From positions 7,277 to 71,276 of the forward strand of contig JBKEBE010000029.1 in assembly GCA_047973025.1 (NCBI GenBank): DNA of 64,000 bases. Direction: 5' to 3'. This DNA is from UPXZ01 sp047973025 (GTDB lineage: Bacteria; Bacteroidota; Bacteroidia; Bacteroidales; Paludibacteraceae). The notes under the pieces were generated by a model that did not search any database, was not told the DNA's origin, and saw only the letters and a program-made list of their open reading frames with translations. How positions within the stretch are numbered: the first letter of the stretch is position 1; the number at the start of each line of letters is the position of its first letter. A program made the position numbers and the translations under genes. Positions 46,325-54,697 of this stretch are shown piece by piece.

Positions 46325-48826
46325 CTAAGGTTCGTATCCGGTCATCAATTTGTAGATCTTCTTATAGTTTTTCTTAAATTTCTCGGCATCATCTTTTTTC
46401 CCGAGCTTGTTGTAGGATTTTATGCAGATTTCAAAAATCTCATTATTTATCGGTTCTACGGCAAAGTATGAAGGGGCAATCTGAATGATCTTTCTATACT
46501 CTTTATTGTCGAACAGACTCAATACGTATTTTCTGAGGAGAAGTTCAATTTTTTCTTCTTCAACAGCTTTGACATCATTTACGATATCGTCTTGAATATT
46601 ATATAGTAAAGAGCCTTTGCTTATCATCTCCAGAATTCGATCTATTAATTTGGAAAAATCATCTTGTTGTAAATCATTAATTTGATTCATCAAAGAACTG
46701 TATTCGGCAAAATCACAATAAAAGTCGTCGTTAAAAGTAAAGTACCACTGTGAATTTTGATGGACTAAGTTGATGCCTTCAATATCAATAAGTATATTTC
46801 TTAGTCGGTTGACGGTAACACCACGGATATTTTTCGCGTCATTTGTTTCTTTTTCGGGCCAAAGACTTGACGTTAACTTTTCGGTCGAAATCCCGGTACC
46901 GTCTTCATTGGTGTTCAGAAGAATTATGGCAAAAAGAATTTTTAATTTATTGCTAAATCGATAGCTGATGTCCACGCCTTTTTTATCAAACGCGGTAAAA
47001 CTTCCGAATATATAGATGGCGGATTTTTTTATTTGAAAGATATCGTGGCTTGTTGTTGACAGATTTAGTTTTTCGCTATCCGGTACATTCTTTCGATATC
47101 CTTTTTTTCGAATAACTCGTAAAATAAAAAATAATACGAGCAATAAAGCCAAGGCGAATAATGCCGGGAGCAAATTTCGGATTAATCTTGCGGGGACAAG
47201 ATTCTCTAATTCTGCCTTAAGGATCGGAGGCGAGTATAAGGAGTAAACACGGATATTGGAATTGTTTTCTGAAAATTCATTAGTAACGACATAATACTCG
47301 TTTAGTTCTTTATTAAAGAAAAGATTGATGGTCGTGTTCATATCTTCAGAATTAATCTTAATTGAATCGCTGACTATTTCATAACGTCCATTTTTTAGGT
47401 TAAATCGGTACAAAAAACCGGTGGTTTTTGCTACGTGATGCGCGTAACAAAAGGCATAAAAATGTGTACCTTCTTTGTTTAAGATGATGTTATTTCCAGG
47501 GATGAATTCGTTTTTTTGAATCTGATTCAGTTCCCACAACTTGGTTATTTCCCGATTTTTTAGGTCTATTGTATATAAATCATAAAGGTTATGTCCTCCG
47601 TGTTCTTGTTTTCCTGATTCATTTCCGAATCCTCCAAATAGGAGTACTTCGTCGGAATTAGCACCATCGCCTAATGCCGAATAGAATCGGGGAGTGATGG
47701 CGTTTCCTTTAAAATCAATGGTATCCCACTTAAAATGCTCGGTATTTAAATAGTATATTTTGTCCGAATAGATGTGGTTTTCATATCCGCCAACTTGGTA
47801 CAAAATGTCTGACGAAGAAATGAAACTATTGTGATGAATTAAGTTTTTACTGTTGCCGGGATTTAGGAAATTAATTGACAGGTCATCGGAAATAACTTTT
47901 CTTTCGTCATAGGTCGCTAATGAATCGTAGCAAAGAAGTAAATATTGGCTGTGCTTCCGGTCGTAAATTACGTCATTTACCATGAAACCTTTCGGTGGAT
48001 TAAGAATCTTGTTTCTTTTAGTATAATTATTTCTCGGATAATAACTTATTATCGAATTTCCATTGGTAATCAATATTCGATTAGCTTCTTCTTCGTAAGC
48101 GACGTATGCTCTGTCGGCTATATTCGCGTTTAGTTTCTGCTCCCAATAGAAATGCTTGTTCACTATCCAACCGGGATTTTTTACAACAGCTTTTAGTTTT
48201 CCTGATTCTTCGTACGCAAATTCGCCGGATGCTTCTTTTAGAGGAAAGCTATAGGTCTTTTTAGGCGACGCTTCGATGTGAAGGTTTCTGATCAGCATTT
48301 GAGGAACATCTAAGTTAAGTCCGTAAAGTCCGAAAGCAAAGTGAAGCAGAGATGGATTCTTCAGTCCGACGGGCGAGCATGTATAGGTAGAGTCTTTTAG
48401 TCTTATGGTTACTTCATCTCGTTTCAGGTTAAACCGAAAAACGAAATGCAGTAGTTCTTTTTTGTCAATCGCGGCTTTGGTTATAGGAATCTGTACAGAT
48501 TTATGGGTAATGGGACTGTGAAAATCAAGATACATATTTTCGCTTCCATAAAAATTTACGAAAACAAATTCCACTTCTTTTTTTTGTTGATTTATTACTC
48601 GGAATATGTGCCCAAATTGCTCTGAGTTCCAAATGGATAAATCGAAGCTAATACTAAACGAATCGTCAACTTTCAATAATTTGTCATTGAAAATTTGCAT
48701 AGAGGTCCGCTTGTCCACTTTTTCGGTGCTGGACGTAAAGAGTAGTCCGCCAACAGATTCCGCGCACAAGACGTACAATGAAGAAATTGTACAAATTATA
48801 AAAATATTTAATCGTTTAAGATTCAT
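46325..48826 (-). CDS. Membrane-spanning regulator: LamG/Kelch-like sensor, one TM helix, SARP-like winged helix with TPR
   Basis: The 833-residue protein has a signal peptide (~1-22). A LamG-like region (~25-215) and a Kelch/propeller-like region (~225-545, with repeats such as YYLNTEHFKWDTIDFKG and DLYTIDLKNREITKLWEL) should face the periplasm. One transmembrane helix (~552-572: LLPALFALALLLVLFFIL) leads to the cytoplasm. Residues ~600-700 have the OmpR/SARP winged-helix pattern (IYIFGSFTAF, LKILFAIILL, LTSSLWPE, VTVNRLRNIL), and ~715-833 are helical TPR/BTAD-like. This is a one-component sensor without a kinase. It would sense a glycan outside and activate PUL genes. Its ATG overlaps the stop of the upstream GtaA-like gene by 4 bases. 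Confidence 0.75.
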   Translation of the reverse strand: MNLKRLNIFIICTISSLYVLCAESVGGLLFTSSTEKVDKRTSMQIFNDKLLKVDDSFSISFDLSIWNSEQFGHIFRVINQQKKEVEFVFVNFYGSENMYLDFHSPITHKSVQIPITKAAIDKKELLHFVFRFNLKRDEVTIRLKDSTYTCSPVGLKNPSLLHFAFGLYGLNLDVPQMLIRNLHIEASPKKTYSFPLKEASGEFAYEESGKLKAVVKNPGWIVNKHFYWEQKLNANIADRAYVAYEEEANRILITNGNSIISYYPRNNYTKRNKILNPPKGFMVNDVIYDRKHSQYLLLCYDSLATYDERKVISDDLSINFLNPGNSKNLIHHNSFISSSDILYQVGGYENHIYSDKIYYLNTEHFKWDTIDFKGNAITPRFYSALGDGANSDEVLLFGGFGNESGKQEHGGHNLYDLYTIDLKNREITKLWELNQIQKNEFIPGNNIILNKEGTHFYAFCYAHHVAKTTGFLYRFNLKNGRYEIVSDSIKINSEDMNTTINLFFNKELNEYYVVTNEFSENNSNIRVYSLYSPPILKAELENLVPARLIRNLLPALFALALLLVLFFILRVIRKKGYRKNVPDSEKLNLSTTSHDIFQIKKSAIYIFGSFTAFDKKGVDISYRFSNKLKILFAIILLNTNEDGTGISTEKLTSSLWPEKETNDAKNIRGVTVNRLRNILIDIEGINLVHQNSQWYFTFNDDFYCDFAEYSSLMNQINDLQQDDFSKLIDRILEMISKGSLLYNIQDDIVNDVKAVEEEKIELLLRKYVLSLFDNKEYRKIIQIAPSYFAVEPINNEIFEICIKSYNKLGKKDDAEKFKKNYKKIYKLMTGYEP

Positions 48827-51324
48827 TGATTTCGTTGAGAAATAACTTTATCTTCCATCATTTTTATATAGAATCCTCCGGTAACAGATCTTGCTCTGAA
48901 AGCTACGTGTTGAGGCTTATCTGTCCAATACCAGTCAGACATGGGTATTCTATCCGTTGTTTCATTTACAAATTTGTAAAGTGGACTAATGAGTAGTTGG
49001 AAGTCTGAAGTACTTCGAGCCAACGTTGCAGACCAAACTATCCAGTCTGCCTTCGTGTACAAGTGCTTACTATCCAACGGCAACCCGTATTTGTTTTGTT
49101 TGGTAAGATAAAACGCAATTTCTTTTTCGATAACTTCATGTGGAAATACGTTGATCTTTAATATTTTATCCCACACTAAATTGTATTTTTGGCTCCATGT
49201 ATCCGGTTGGTCAAACGCAAATCGGTAGTGATCCCCATCATCAGTCTCTTTGACCCACTGCAACGCCAACGTGCGAGCTAATGAAGCATATTTTCTCGCT
49301 TTATCATTGTATCCGAGCATATCTGCCAATCTCCCATAGGAAGCAATACCCAATATGCCTTTAATAGATAAATTAGCATTGTGAGCAGAATGTCCGGTAA
49401 ATATATCGGTATTTTCCTGATAATCAGGATCGAATCCTTTCTCTACGAGAAAATCTGCCCATTGTGAAAGTGTAGTCCAATGTTTCTGTGCATAACCTGC
49501 ATTACCTTCCATGGTTGCTATCGCGGCTGTAAGAATAAGCATATTTCCGGATTCTTCAACCGGCATCGCTATTTCAGATATTTGACCGCCGGCAATCGGA
49601 TAAAGACCGACATCATGTGGAGCAAATTTTTTGTCCCATCTTCCACTTTCTACGTAATAGAAAATCGGATTAAGCATCCCTTTTACCAAATCTACATTAT
49701 ACAAAAGAAACAGAGGCGAAGAAGGATAAGCAACATCAACGGTGGCTATGGAACCACTGCTGTAATTTTCTTTCGATAAGAATAATAACTCGCCATTTGG
49801 AGATTGAACAAGTTTGTGAGCCGAAACAGTTTGACGGTAGGCTAATGCACATAGTTCCGCATATTCTTGACCACCGCTTTCGATTGCGGCTGACATGAGC
49901 GAATAGTCAAAATTATTGCAAGTTTCTTTTAACGGCTTATATTCTTTTGCCGCGGAAGAAAATATGGAAAAAATATCTTTATCTCCGGTTCTATTCCAGT
50001 ACGGACGTAAACTTTGACCGAAATATTGAATGGAATACAAATCATCATAGCCCAGCATGAAAAATCCATTTACCTGTTTTCTCACACTTCCCAGCTCTCT
50101 GGAAAATGCAAATTTATCTTGCTTATCAGGAGAAAGTGGCACATTCTCGGTCAAAGTCCCACTAGTATCAAAATCTTTTCTCATCGAATATCCATCGCCT
50201 ATTGCAGACTGAGTATTTTTTCTTTCGGCACACAGATGAAAATATCCCCAATCAATGCGCACGTCATCACCTTTTTTACCTAAAATATGTTGAGATTGAC
50301 TTCCTGTTTTCAAAAATAATAAATTGTCTTTTTCTATCTTTTCGGTAATGCTGGGTTGGTTGGGAACATTCAGAGCCCAAGACGTTTCTCCTTCTAAATA
50401 GATACTAACATTGTGTGATTTTGAATCATTCGAAAATACTTTGTAGCTAATGTAGTTAACCGGACGAGATAATAATTCCAGATTGTCCAATAACAGCGGA
50501 GCCGTAAAAGTTAATTCCAAGATTATAGGACCACACTCAAAGTTATAAATAGTTTGAGTTGGCAATACTTCGACGGATCGTTGTAAAGCGGTTCGCTTAA
50601 ATTTTTGTTCTTGTTGAAGTTCAATACTTAATCCAAAATCAAGAAAACCATCCCCGCCTGTATTCTGACAATAAGCGGCGATAATATTCTTGCCCTTCAA
50701 TAATGAAGAAGAGAGTGCTTTACTCAACTCCACTTTCACATTGTCATGGCAACAATTATCTTTACTGTCAATTACCGGAATCCCATTGATGTAAATAACC
50801 ACGTTATCGTCGTGGGAATACTCTAAAAATACCTTTGCATTTTCTTCTATGTCTTCTTGTAGCAAGAACTCTCTTCTAACCCAGATATGTTCACTTGTCC
50901 AATTGGTGTTAATCTTTTGACCATTTTTGCGAACACCAAATGCGCCTTTCCCATTCTTCCATGAGCTGTCATCATAGTCCTTAAACATCCAATTTCCTGA
51001 CGGATTTTCGTTCAAATATTTTGCGTCCCATCCATCAACATCACTTGTAACTACCAATGGAATCAACTGATTTTTTTCAACACCCATAAATCGGTACGAT
51101 TCGCCGTCAACCCTTATTGCGCCTAACAATGGAAACGCTTTACCGGTCCAGTGCGAGAGCTGCATATTATATAATGTATCTCCAAAGAGCCAGGCGTTGG
51201 TATAGGTATCTATATTTATGATTGGATATGCAGGCGCGCGTAAACTACTCGTGGGTAGGTTTTCATCCTGATTCTTGCAACTAAAGAATGCTAAGATAGA
51301 TAGTATAAAGATTATCTTTTTCAT
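48823..51324 (-). CDS. Glutaminase-A-like (DUF4964/5127/4965/1793) lipoprotein, paralogue 3
   Basis: The 833-residue lipoprotein has its lipobox at FFSC (C16). It is closest in pattern to paralogue 1: RAPAYPIINIDTYTNAWLFGD, HWTGKAFPLLGAIRVDG, the inserted beta-sandwich (~85-230, WTSEHIWVRREFLL), TQTIYNFECGPIILELTFTAPL, LALAYRQTVSAHK, LFLSKENYSSGSIATVDVAYPSSPLFL and DWIVWSATLA. Its last codons overlap the ATG of the membrane regulator gene by 4 bases (ATGA type), which couples their translation. It is the first gene of the PUL as seen here and has a long untranslated leader region upstream. This pairing of sensor and enzyme suggests that it produces or trims the inducing glycan. Confidence 0.85.
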   Translation of the reverse strand: MKKIIFILSILAFFSCKNQDENLPTSSLRAPAYPIINIDTYTNAWLFGDTLYNMQLSHWTGKAFPLLGAIRVDGESYRFMGVEKNQLIPLVVTSDVDGWDAKYLNENPSGNWMFKDYDDSSWKNGKGAFGVRKNGQKINTNWTSEHIWVRREFLLQEDIEENAKVFLEYSHDDNVVIYINGIPVIDSKDNCCHDNVKVELSKALSSSLLKGKNIIAAYCQNTGGDGFLDFGLSIELQQEQKFKRTALQRSVEVLPTQTIYNFECGPIILELTFTAPLLLDNLELLSRPVNYISYKVFSNDSKSHNVSIYLEGETSWALNVPNQPSITEKIEKDNLLFLKTGSQSQHILGKKGDDVRIDWGYFHLCAERKNTQSAIGDGYSMRKDFDTSGTLTENVPLSPDKQDKFAFSRELGSVRKQVNGFFMLGYDDLYSIQYFGQSLRPYWNRTGDKDIFSIFSSAAKEYKPLKETCNNFDYSLMSAAIESGGQEYAELCALAYRQTVSAHKLVQSPNGELLFLSKENYSSGSIATVDVAYPSSPLFLLYNVDLVKGMLNPIFYYVESGRWDKKFAPHDVGLYPIAGGQISEIAMPVEESGNMLILTAAIATMEGNAGYAQKHWTTLSQWADFLVEKGFDPDYQENTDIFTGHSAHNANLSIKGILGIASYGRLADMLGYNDKARKYASLARTLALQWVKETDDGDHYRFAFDQPDTWSQKYNLVWDKILKINVFPHEVIEKEIAFYLTKQNKYGLPLDSKHLYTKADWIVWSATLARSTSDFQLLISPLYKFVNETTDRIPMSDWYWTDKPQHVAFRARSVTGGFYIKMMEDKVISQRNQ

Positions 51325-51716
51325 CTGTTTAAAACTTCATCTGTTAAAATTTATTTTTTACACAAAGGTTAGAACCCTGTCTGTAGGCAGACGAGTACCA
51401 CGCTACTAATCATCCATCTGCGTTTGGGAATGATTATTAATGGCAGTTTCTCGATTGACAGTAATGCTTTAATTCTTGTCTGTCAATATACTCTTTTTTG
51501 AACAGACACTACGAAAAAATCTTTTTGTGATGAAATTCAATCTACGTGGTATAAAATGTCATCAAATACAAAGATACAATAATTCTTTTATGGTTTAATT
51601 GTTTTTTTGTTTATTCGCCAAATGTAGCTCATGGCGAGTGATGAGTATTTACTCGATCGATCAACTTGTGTGTTAAAGTTAGCGTAGATGGCTGTTCTCT
51701 TTTCGCTTGAATAACC
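51325..51716. other. 392-bp intergenic region with repeat-like and hairpin elements
   Basis: No gene is seen. By eye, 51396-51452 resembles the 74-bp repeat at its flanks (AGTACCACGC, TAATCAT, ATGGCAGTTTC) but lacks the TAACTTTG box. ATTGACAG (51454-51461) and CTGTCAAT (51480-51487) are an inverted repeat. A TATCTTTG box on the minus strand (51578-51585) fits TAnnTTTG and could be the promoter of the GtaA-regulator pair. A third, weaker relative of the repeat core is at 51665-51696. Confidence 0.45.
51665..51696 (-). repeat. Degenerate core of the 74-bp repeat
   Basis: On the minus strand AACAGCCAT, a 6-base spacer, TAACTTTA and ACACACAAG occur in the same order as in the two full copies (7-base spacer, TAACTTTG). 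The last base of the -7-like box and the spacer length differ. It points toward the 48823-51324 gene but starts right at the folC stop, more than 300 bases from that ATG. Confidence 0.5.
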
Positions 51717-53003
51717 CTACTCCGTGAAAAACTGAAGCGATTCGCCCACGACGAAATTGCTCCCTCCTATAAAAATCAAATCTTTTTTACCGGCATTATT
51801 TAGTGCCGTTTGCACAGCATCTTTTACTTTCGGAAAATAATCGCCTGAGAGATTAAATTTTTCAGCAATGCTTTGAATCTTCGCGGAAGAAAGCGCACGC
51901 TTGTTTTGAGCTTCTGTAAAGTAATACGTGGCGTAAGTTGGCAGTAACCCGAGTACGCCCGAAATATCCTTGTCGTCTGCCATTCCAAATACAATGTGTA
52001 AATTTGTATCTCCTTGAGCTACGAGTTGTTCGGCTACATATTGAATGCCTTCCTTGTTGTGTCCCGTGTCTAAAATAACGGTAGGATTTTTTCGGATAAT
52101 CTGCCACCTTCCTTGAAACCCCGTTAAATGTATAACATCCTTGAATCCGGTTTTTATGTCATTTTCGGTAATCAGAAAATCAAGCATCCTTAGTTCGTCA
52201 ATACTTGTCAAGACAGCGACCACGTTTTTCAGTTGATAATCTCCCAATAATCCAATTTGAAAGCTACGTTCTTTATCAACAATGATATGCATTACATCGT
52301 TTTCACGACTGACCAAAGTAGCTCGATGGATTTGATCGGCGAATCGTATTTTCGCATTCGTCGATTTTGCTTTTTCAATAAATACCGTTTGCGTCTCGGA
52401 GTGCGTTTCGCTTACAATTACGGGGGTATTTTGCTTAATTATTCCTGCTTTTTCGGAAGCAATCTTTGTCAGCTCATCGCCCAAAAAATCAGTGTGATCG
52501 AACCCAATATTCGTGATTACGGAAAGAACAGGCTGAATGATGTTCGTACTGTCCAATCTGCCGCCTAATCCTACTTCGATGATTGCAATATCTACCATTT
52601 CGGAAGCAAAATAATCAAAAGCCATCGCCATAGTAGCTTCAAAAAAAGAAGGTTGTATTGTTTCAAAACAATGTTTATTTTTATCGACAAAATCAATCAC
52701 AAAGCGATGATTAATTTTCTTTCCATCCACGCGTATCCGCTCTCCAAAATCTGTGAGGTGTGGCGATGTGTAAAGTCCGGTTTTATAGCCTGCCGATTGC
52801 AATACCGCTGACAAAAGATGAGAAACCGAACCCTTTCCATTGGTACCCGCAACGTGAATGGTTTTATATTTCTCATGCGGATTGCCTAACTTTTCCATTA
52901 TCTGAAACGATTTTTCCAACCCCGGCTTGTAAGCGGACGCGCCGATGTGATGAAAAACCGGTAGTCGGTCATATAGATATTGTAATGTTTCTTCGTATGT
53001 CAT
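51717..53003 (-). CDS. folC: Bifunctional folylpolyglutamate synthase / dihydrofolate synthase
   Basis: The 428-residue cytosolic Mur-ligase-type enzyme adds glutamate to dihydropteroate and folates. The P-loop is VAGTNGKGSVSHLL (residues ~51-64). Downstream motifs are LYTSPHLTDFGERIRVDG, IIEVGLGGRLDSTNI, ITNIGFDHTDFLGDELTKIASEKAGIIK and LDTGHNKEG, with length and order normal for FolC. It is not part of the PUL. It is divergent from tilS with a 119-base gap. The TAG stop at 51717 marks the boundary to the PUL. Confidence 0.96.
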   Translation of the reverse strand: MTYEETLQYLYDRLPVFHHIGASAYKPGLEKSFQIMEKLGNPHEKYKTIHVAGTNGKGSVSHLLSAVLQSAGYKTGLYTSPHLTDFGERIRVDGKKINHRFVIDFVDKNKHCFETIQPSFFEATMAMAFDYFASEMVDIAIIEVGLGGRLDSTNIIQPVLSVITNIGFDHTDFLGDELTKIASEKAGIIKQNTPVIVSETHSETQTVFIEKAKSTNAKIRFADQIHRATLVSRENDVMHIIVDKERSFQIGLLGDYQLKNVVAVLTSIDELRMLDFLITENDIKTGFKDVIHLTGFQGRWQIIRKNPTVILDTGHNKEGIQYVAEQLVAQGDTNLHIVFGMADDKDISGVLGLLPTYATYYFTEAQNKRALSSAKIQSIAEKFNLSGDYFPKVKDAVQTALNNAGKKDLIFIGGSNFVVGESLQFFTE

Positions 53004-53085
53004 TTTTCAAATGTTATCTCTCAGAAGATTTTAACTTCACACCAACGGAATTTGTACATCAAGAATCAATCTCGAAACAATTCCG

Positions 53086-53093
53086 TATCTTTG
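53086..53093 (+). promoter_or_regulatory. -7 box TATCTTTG ahead of tilS
   Basis: TATCTTTG fits TAnnTTTG and lies 30 bases before the tilS ATG. The nearest TTTG (53051-53054) is too far away to serve as a -33 box, so only the -7 part is supported. Confidence 0.45.
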
Positions 53094-53122
53094 TAAAGAC
53101 TGATGCAAAAATAGAACAAAAG

Positions 53123-54457
53123 ATGGAAACATTAAAAAAAGTGATGCAGTTTATAGATTCCAACCAACTGCTCCTGCCCGGTGAGAGGGTACTCGTCGGC
53201 GTAAGTGGAGGTGTGGATTCCGTTGTATTGCTGGATATGTTGTCCAAAGCCGGATACGAATGTGTTGTTGCTCACTGTAATTTCCATTTGCGCGAAAAAG
53301 AATCTGATCGTGACGAAAAATTTGTAGAAGAATTTGCGTTAAGTCGTAAACTTCTTTTTAAGAAAATAGACTTTGATACAACCACTTATGCTAAATCCAA
53401 TAAAATTTCCATCGAGATGGCTGCGCGCGAACTTCGTTACCGTTGGTTTTATCAATTAGCGTCGGAGCAAAATTGTAGTTCAATCGCGGTCGCACACCAC
53501 GCGGATGATTCGGTTGAAACGATCTTGTTCAATCTCATTCGGGGTACCGGTTTGAAAGGTTTGAAAGGTATTGATGCCGTAAACGATAAAGTCATTCGTC
53601 CATTGTTGAGTTGTAATCGTAACGAGATTGAAGCCTACGCGGAAACCAACGAATTGAAATTTGTGATCGACTCGACCAATAACCTGAATGATTTCAGTCG
53701 GAATAAAATAAGAAACCGGATTTTACCCCTGATGGCAGAAATCAATCCGTCAATCCGTCAAACGTTAATCGAAACTGCCGATCGTCTTAAAGGAACCTGG
53801 GAGATTTACTCGGACAGCATACGTGATGTCGAGAAAAAAATCGCCAATCAAGAAGAAGGTCAGTATTTTATCCGGATACAGAAGCTTAAAAAACAACTTA
53901 ATCCAGCAACTATTCTGTATGAGTTGTTGCATCCTTTCCATTTCAATCCGGATGTTGTTAACGATATTCAAGAAAATCTGGATAGCGAACCCGGAAAAAG
54001 ATACTATTCTGAAACGCATCGACTCTTGAAAGACAGGGATTTTTTAATTGTTGATGCGATTAAACCCCGTGGAAATAGAGTGTATCAGATTGAATCACTG
54101 CAATCTGAAATTACTTTCCCCATTCGCCTGACTTTCGAAACGAAACGCAATGATGCTACTTTTCGATTAATCAACGACTCAAATCTTATCCAAGTCGATG
54201 CCGATAAACTACAATTTCCATTAGTGCTTCGTAGATGGAAACCGGGCGAAACGTTCTTTCCTTTTGGAATGAAAAGATCCAAAAAACTAAGCGATTTTTT
54301 TATCGACGAAAAAATTAATCGAAATCAGAAGGAAGACACTTGGCTTTTGATATCCGGCGATAAGATTGTTTGGATTGTTGGTCTGCGGTTGGATGATCGA
54401 TTTAGAATCGAAAAAAACACGAAAACGATACTGGAGATAAACTTTAAACGTCAATAG
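53123..54457 (+). CDS. tilS: tRNA(Ile)-lysidine synthase
   Basis: The enzyme changes C34 of the CAU-anticodon tRNA-Ile to lysidine so that it reads AUA. The frame is open far upstream, into the folC region, but ATG 53123 gives METLKKVMQF and the usual ~444-residue length. The PP-loop ATPase motif SGGVDS is at residues ~28-33, with AHCNFHLREKESDRDE, ISIEMAARELRYRWF and VAHHADDSVETILFNLIRGTG following. The C-terminal domain (TFRLINDSN, LVLRRWKPGETFFPFGMKRSKKLSDFFID) is the TilS substrate-binding region. Confidence 0.96.
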   Translation: METLKKVMQFIDSNQLLLPGERVLVGVSGGVDSVVLLDMLSKAGYECVVAHCNFHLREKESDRDEKFVEEFALSRKLLFKKIDFDTTTYAKSNKISIEMAARELRYRWFYQLASEQNCSSIAVAHHADDSVETILFNLIRGTGLKGLKGIDAVNDKVIRPLLSCNRNEIEAYAETNELKFVIDSTNNLNDFSRNKIRNRILPLMAEINPSIRQTLIETADRLKGTWEIYSDSIRDVEKKIANQEEGQYFIRIQKLKKQLNPATILYELLHPFHFNPDVVNDIQENLDSEPGKRYYSETHRLLKDRDFLIVDAIKPRGNRVYQIESLQSEITFPIRLTFETKRNDATFRLINDSNLIQVDADKLQFPLVLRRWKPGETFFPFGMKRSKKLSDFFIDEKINRNQKEDTWLLISGDKIVWIVGLRLDDRFRIEKNTKTILEINFKRQ

Positions 54458-54544
54458 TACATAATTATAATTCCGTTATCCTACTCCAATTAACCGTCAA
54501 AGACTAAATATTCGGAAATTTCGCGTCTTTTTTTAACCAATATT

Positions 54545-54574
54545 TTTGTGAAATAAAAAAAAGTAGTAATTTTG
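54545..54574 (+). promoter_or_regulatory. Primary-sigma promoter of rho
   Basis: TTTG at 54545-54548 (-33) and TAATTTTG at 54567-54574 (-7) are 18 bases apart, a good fit to the Bacteroidota promoter TTTG-N19-TAnnTTTG. The -7 ends 123 bases before the rho ATG, which leaves a leader long enough for Rho autoregulation, a known feature in other bacteria. Confidence 0.65.
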
Positions 54575-54697
54575 CGGGACAAAACACATCCAATCATCCC
54601 GATTGAAGTCTTTTTTCTCAATAATTTAGATAAACAAGTAATATTCTCCTTAACAAGGGAAAATCTCTCCGTAGTTTTATACTATTCATTATTCTTT

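Noticed and set aside
52760..53122. N-terminal extension of tilS over the folC start
   Set aside because: The extension has no similarity to TilS and overlaps folC coding sequence; ATG 53123 gives the normal protein.
54572..54697. N-terminal extension of rho
   Set aside because: The frame is open, but the promoter -7 box lies inside it and the normal Rho N-terminus begins at 54698.
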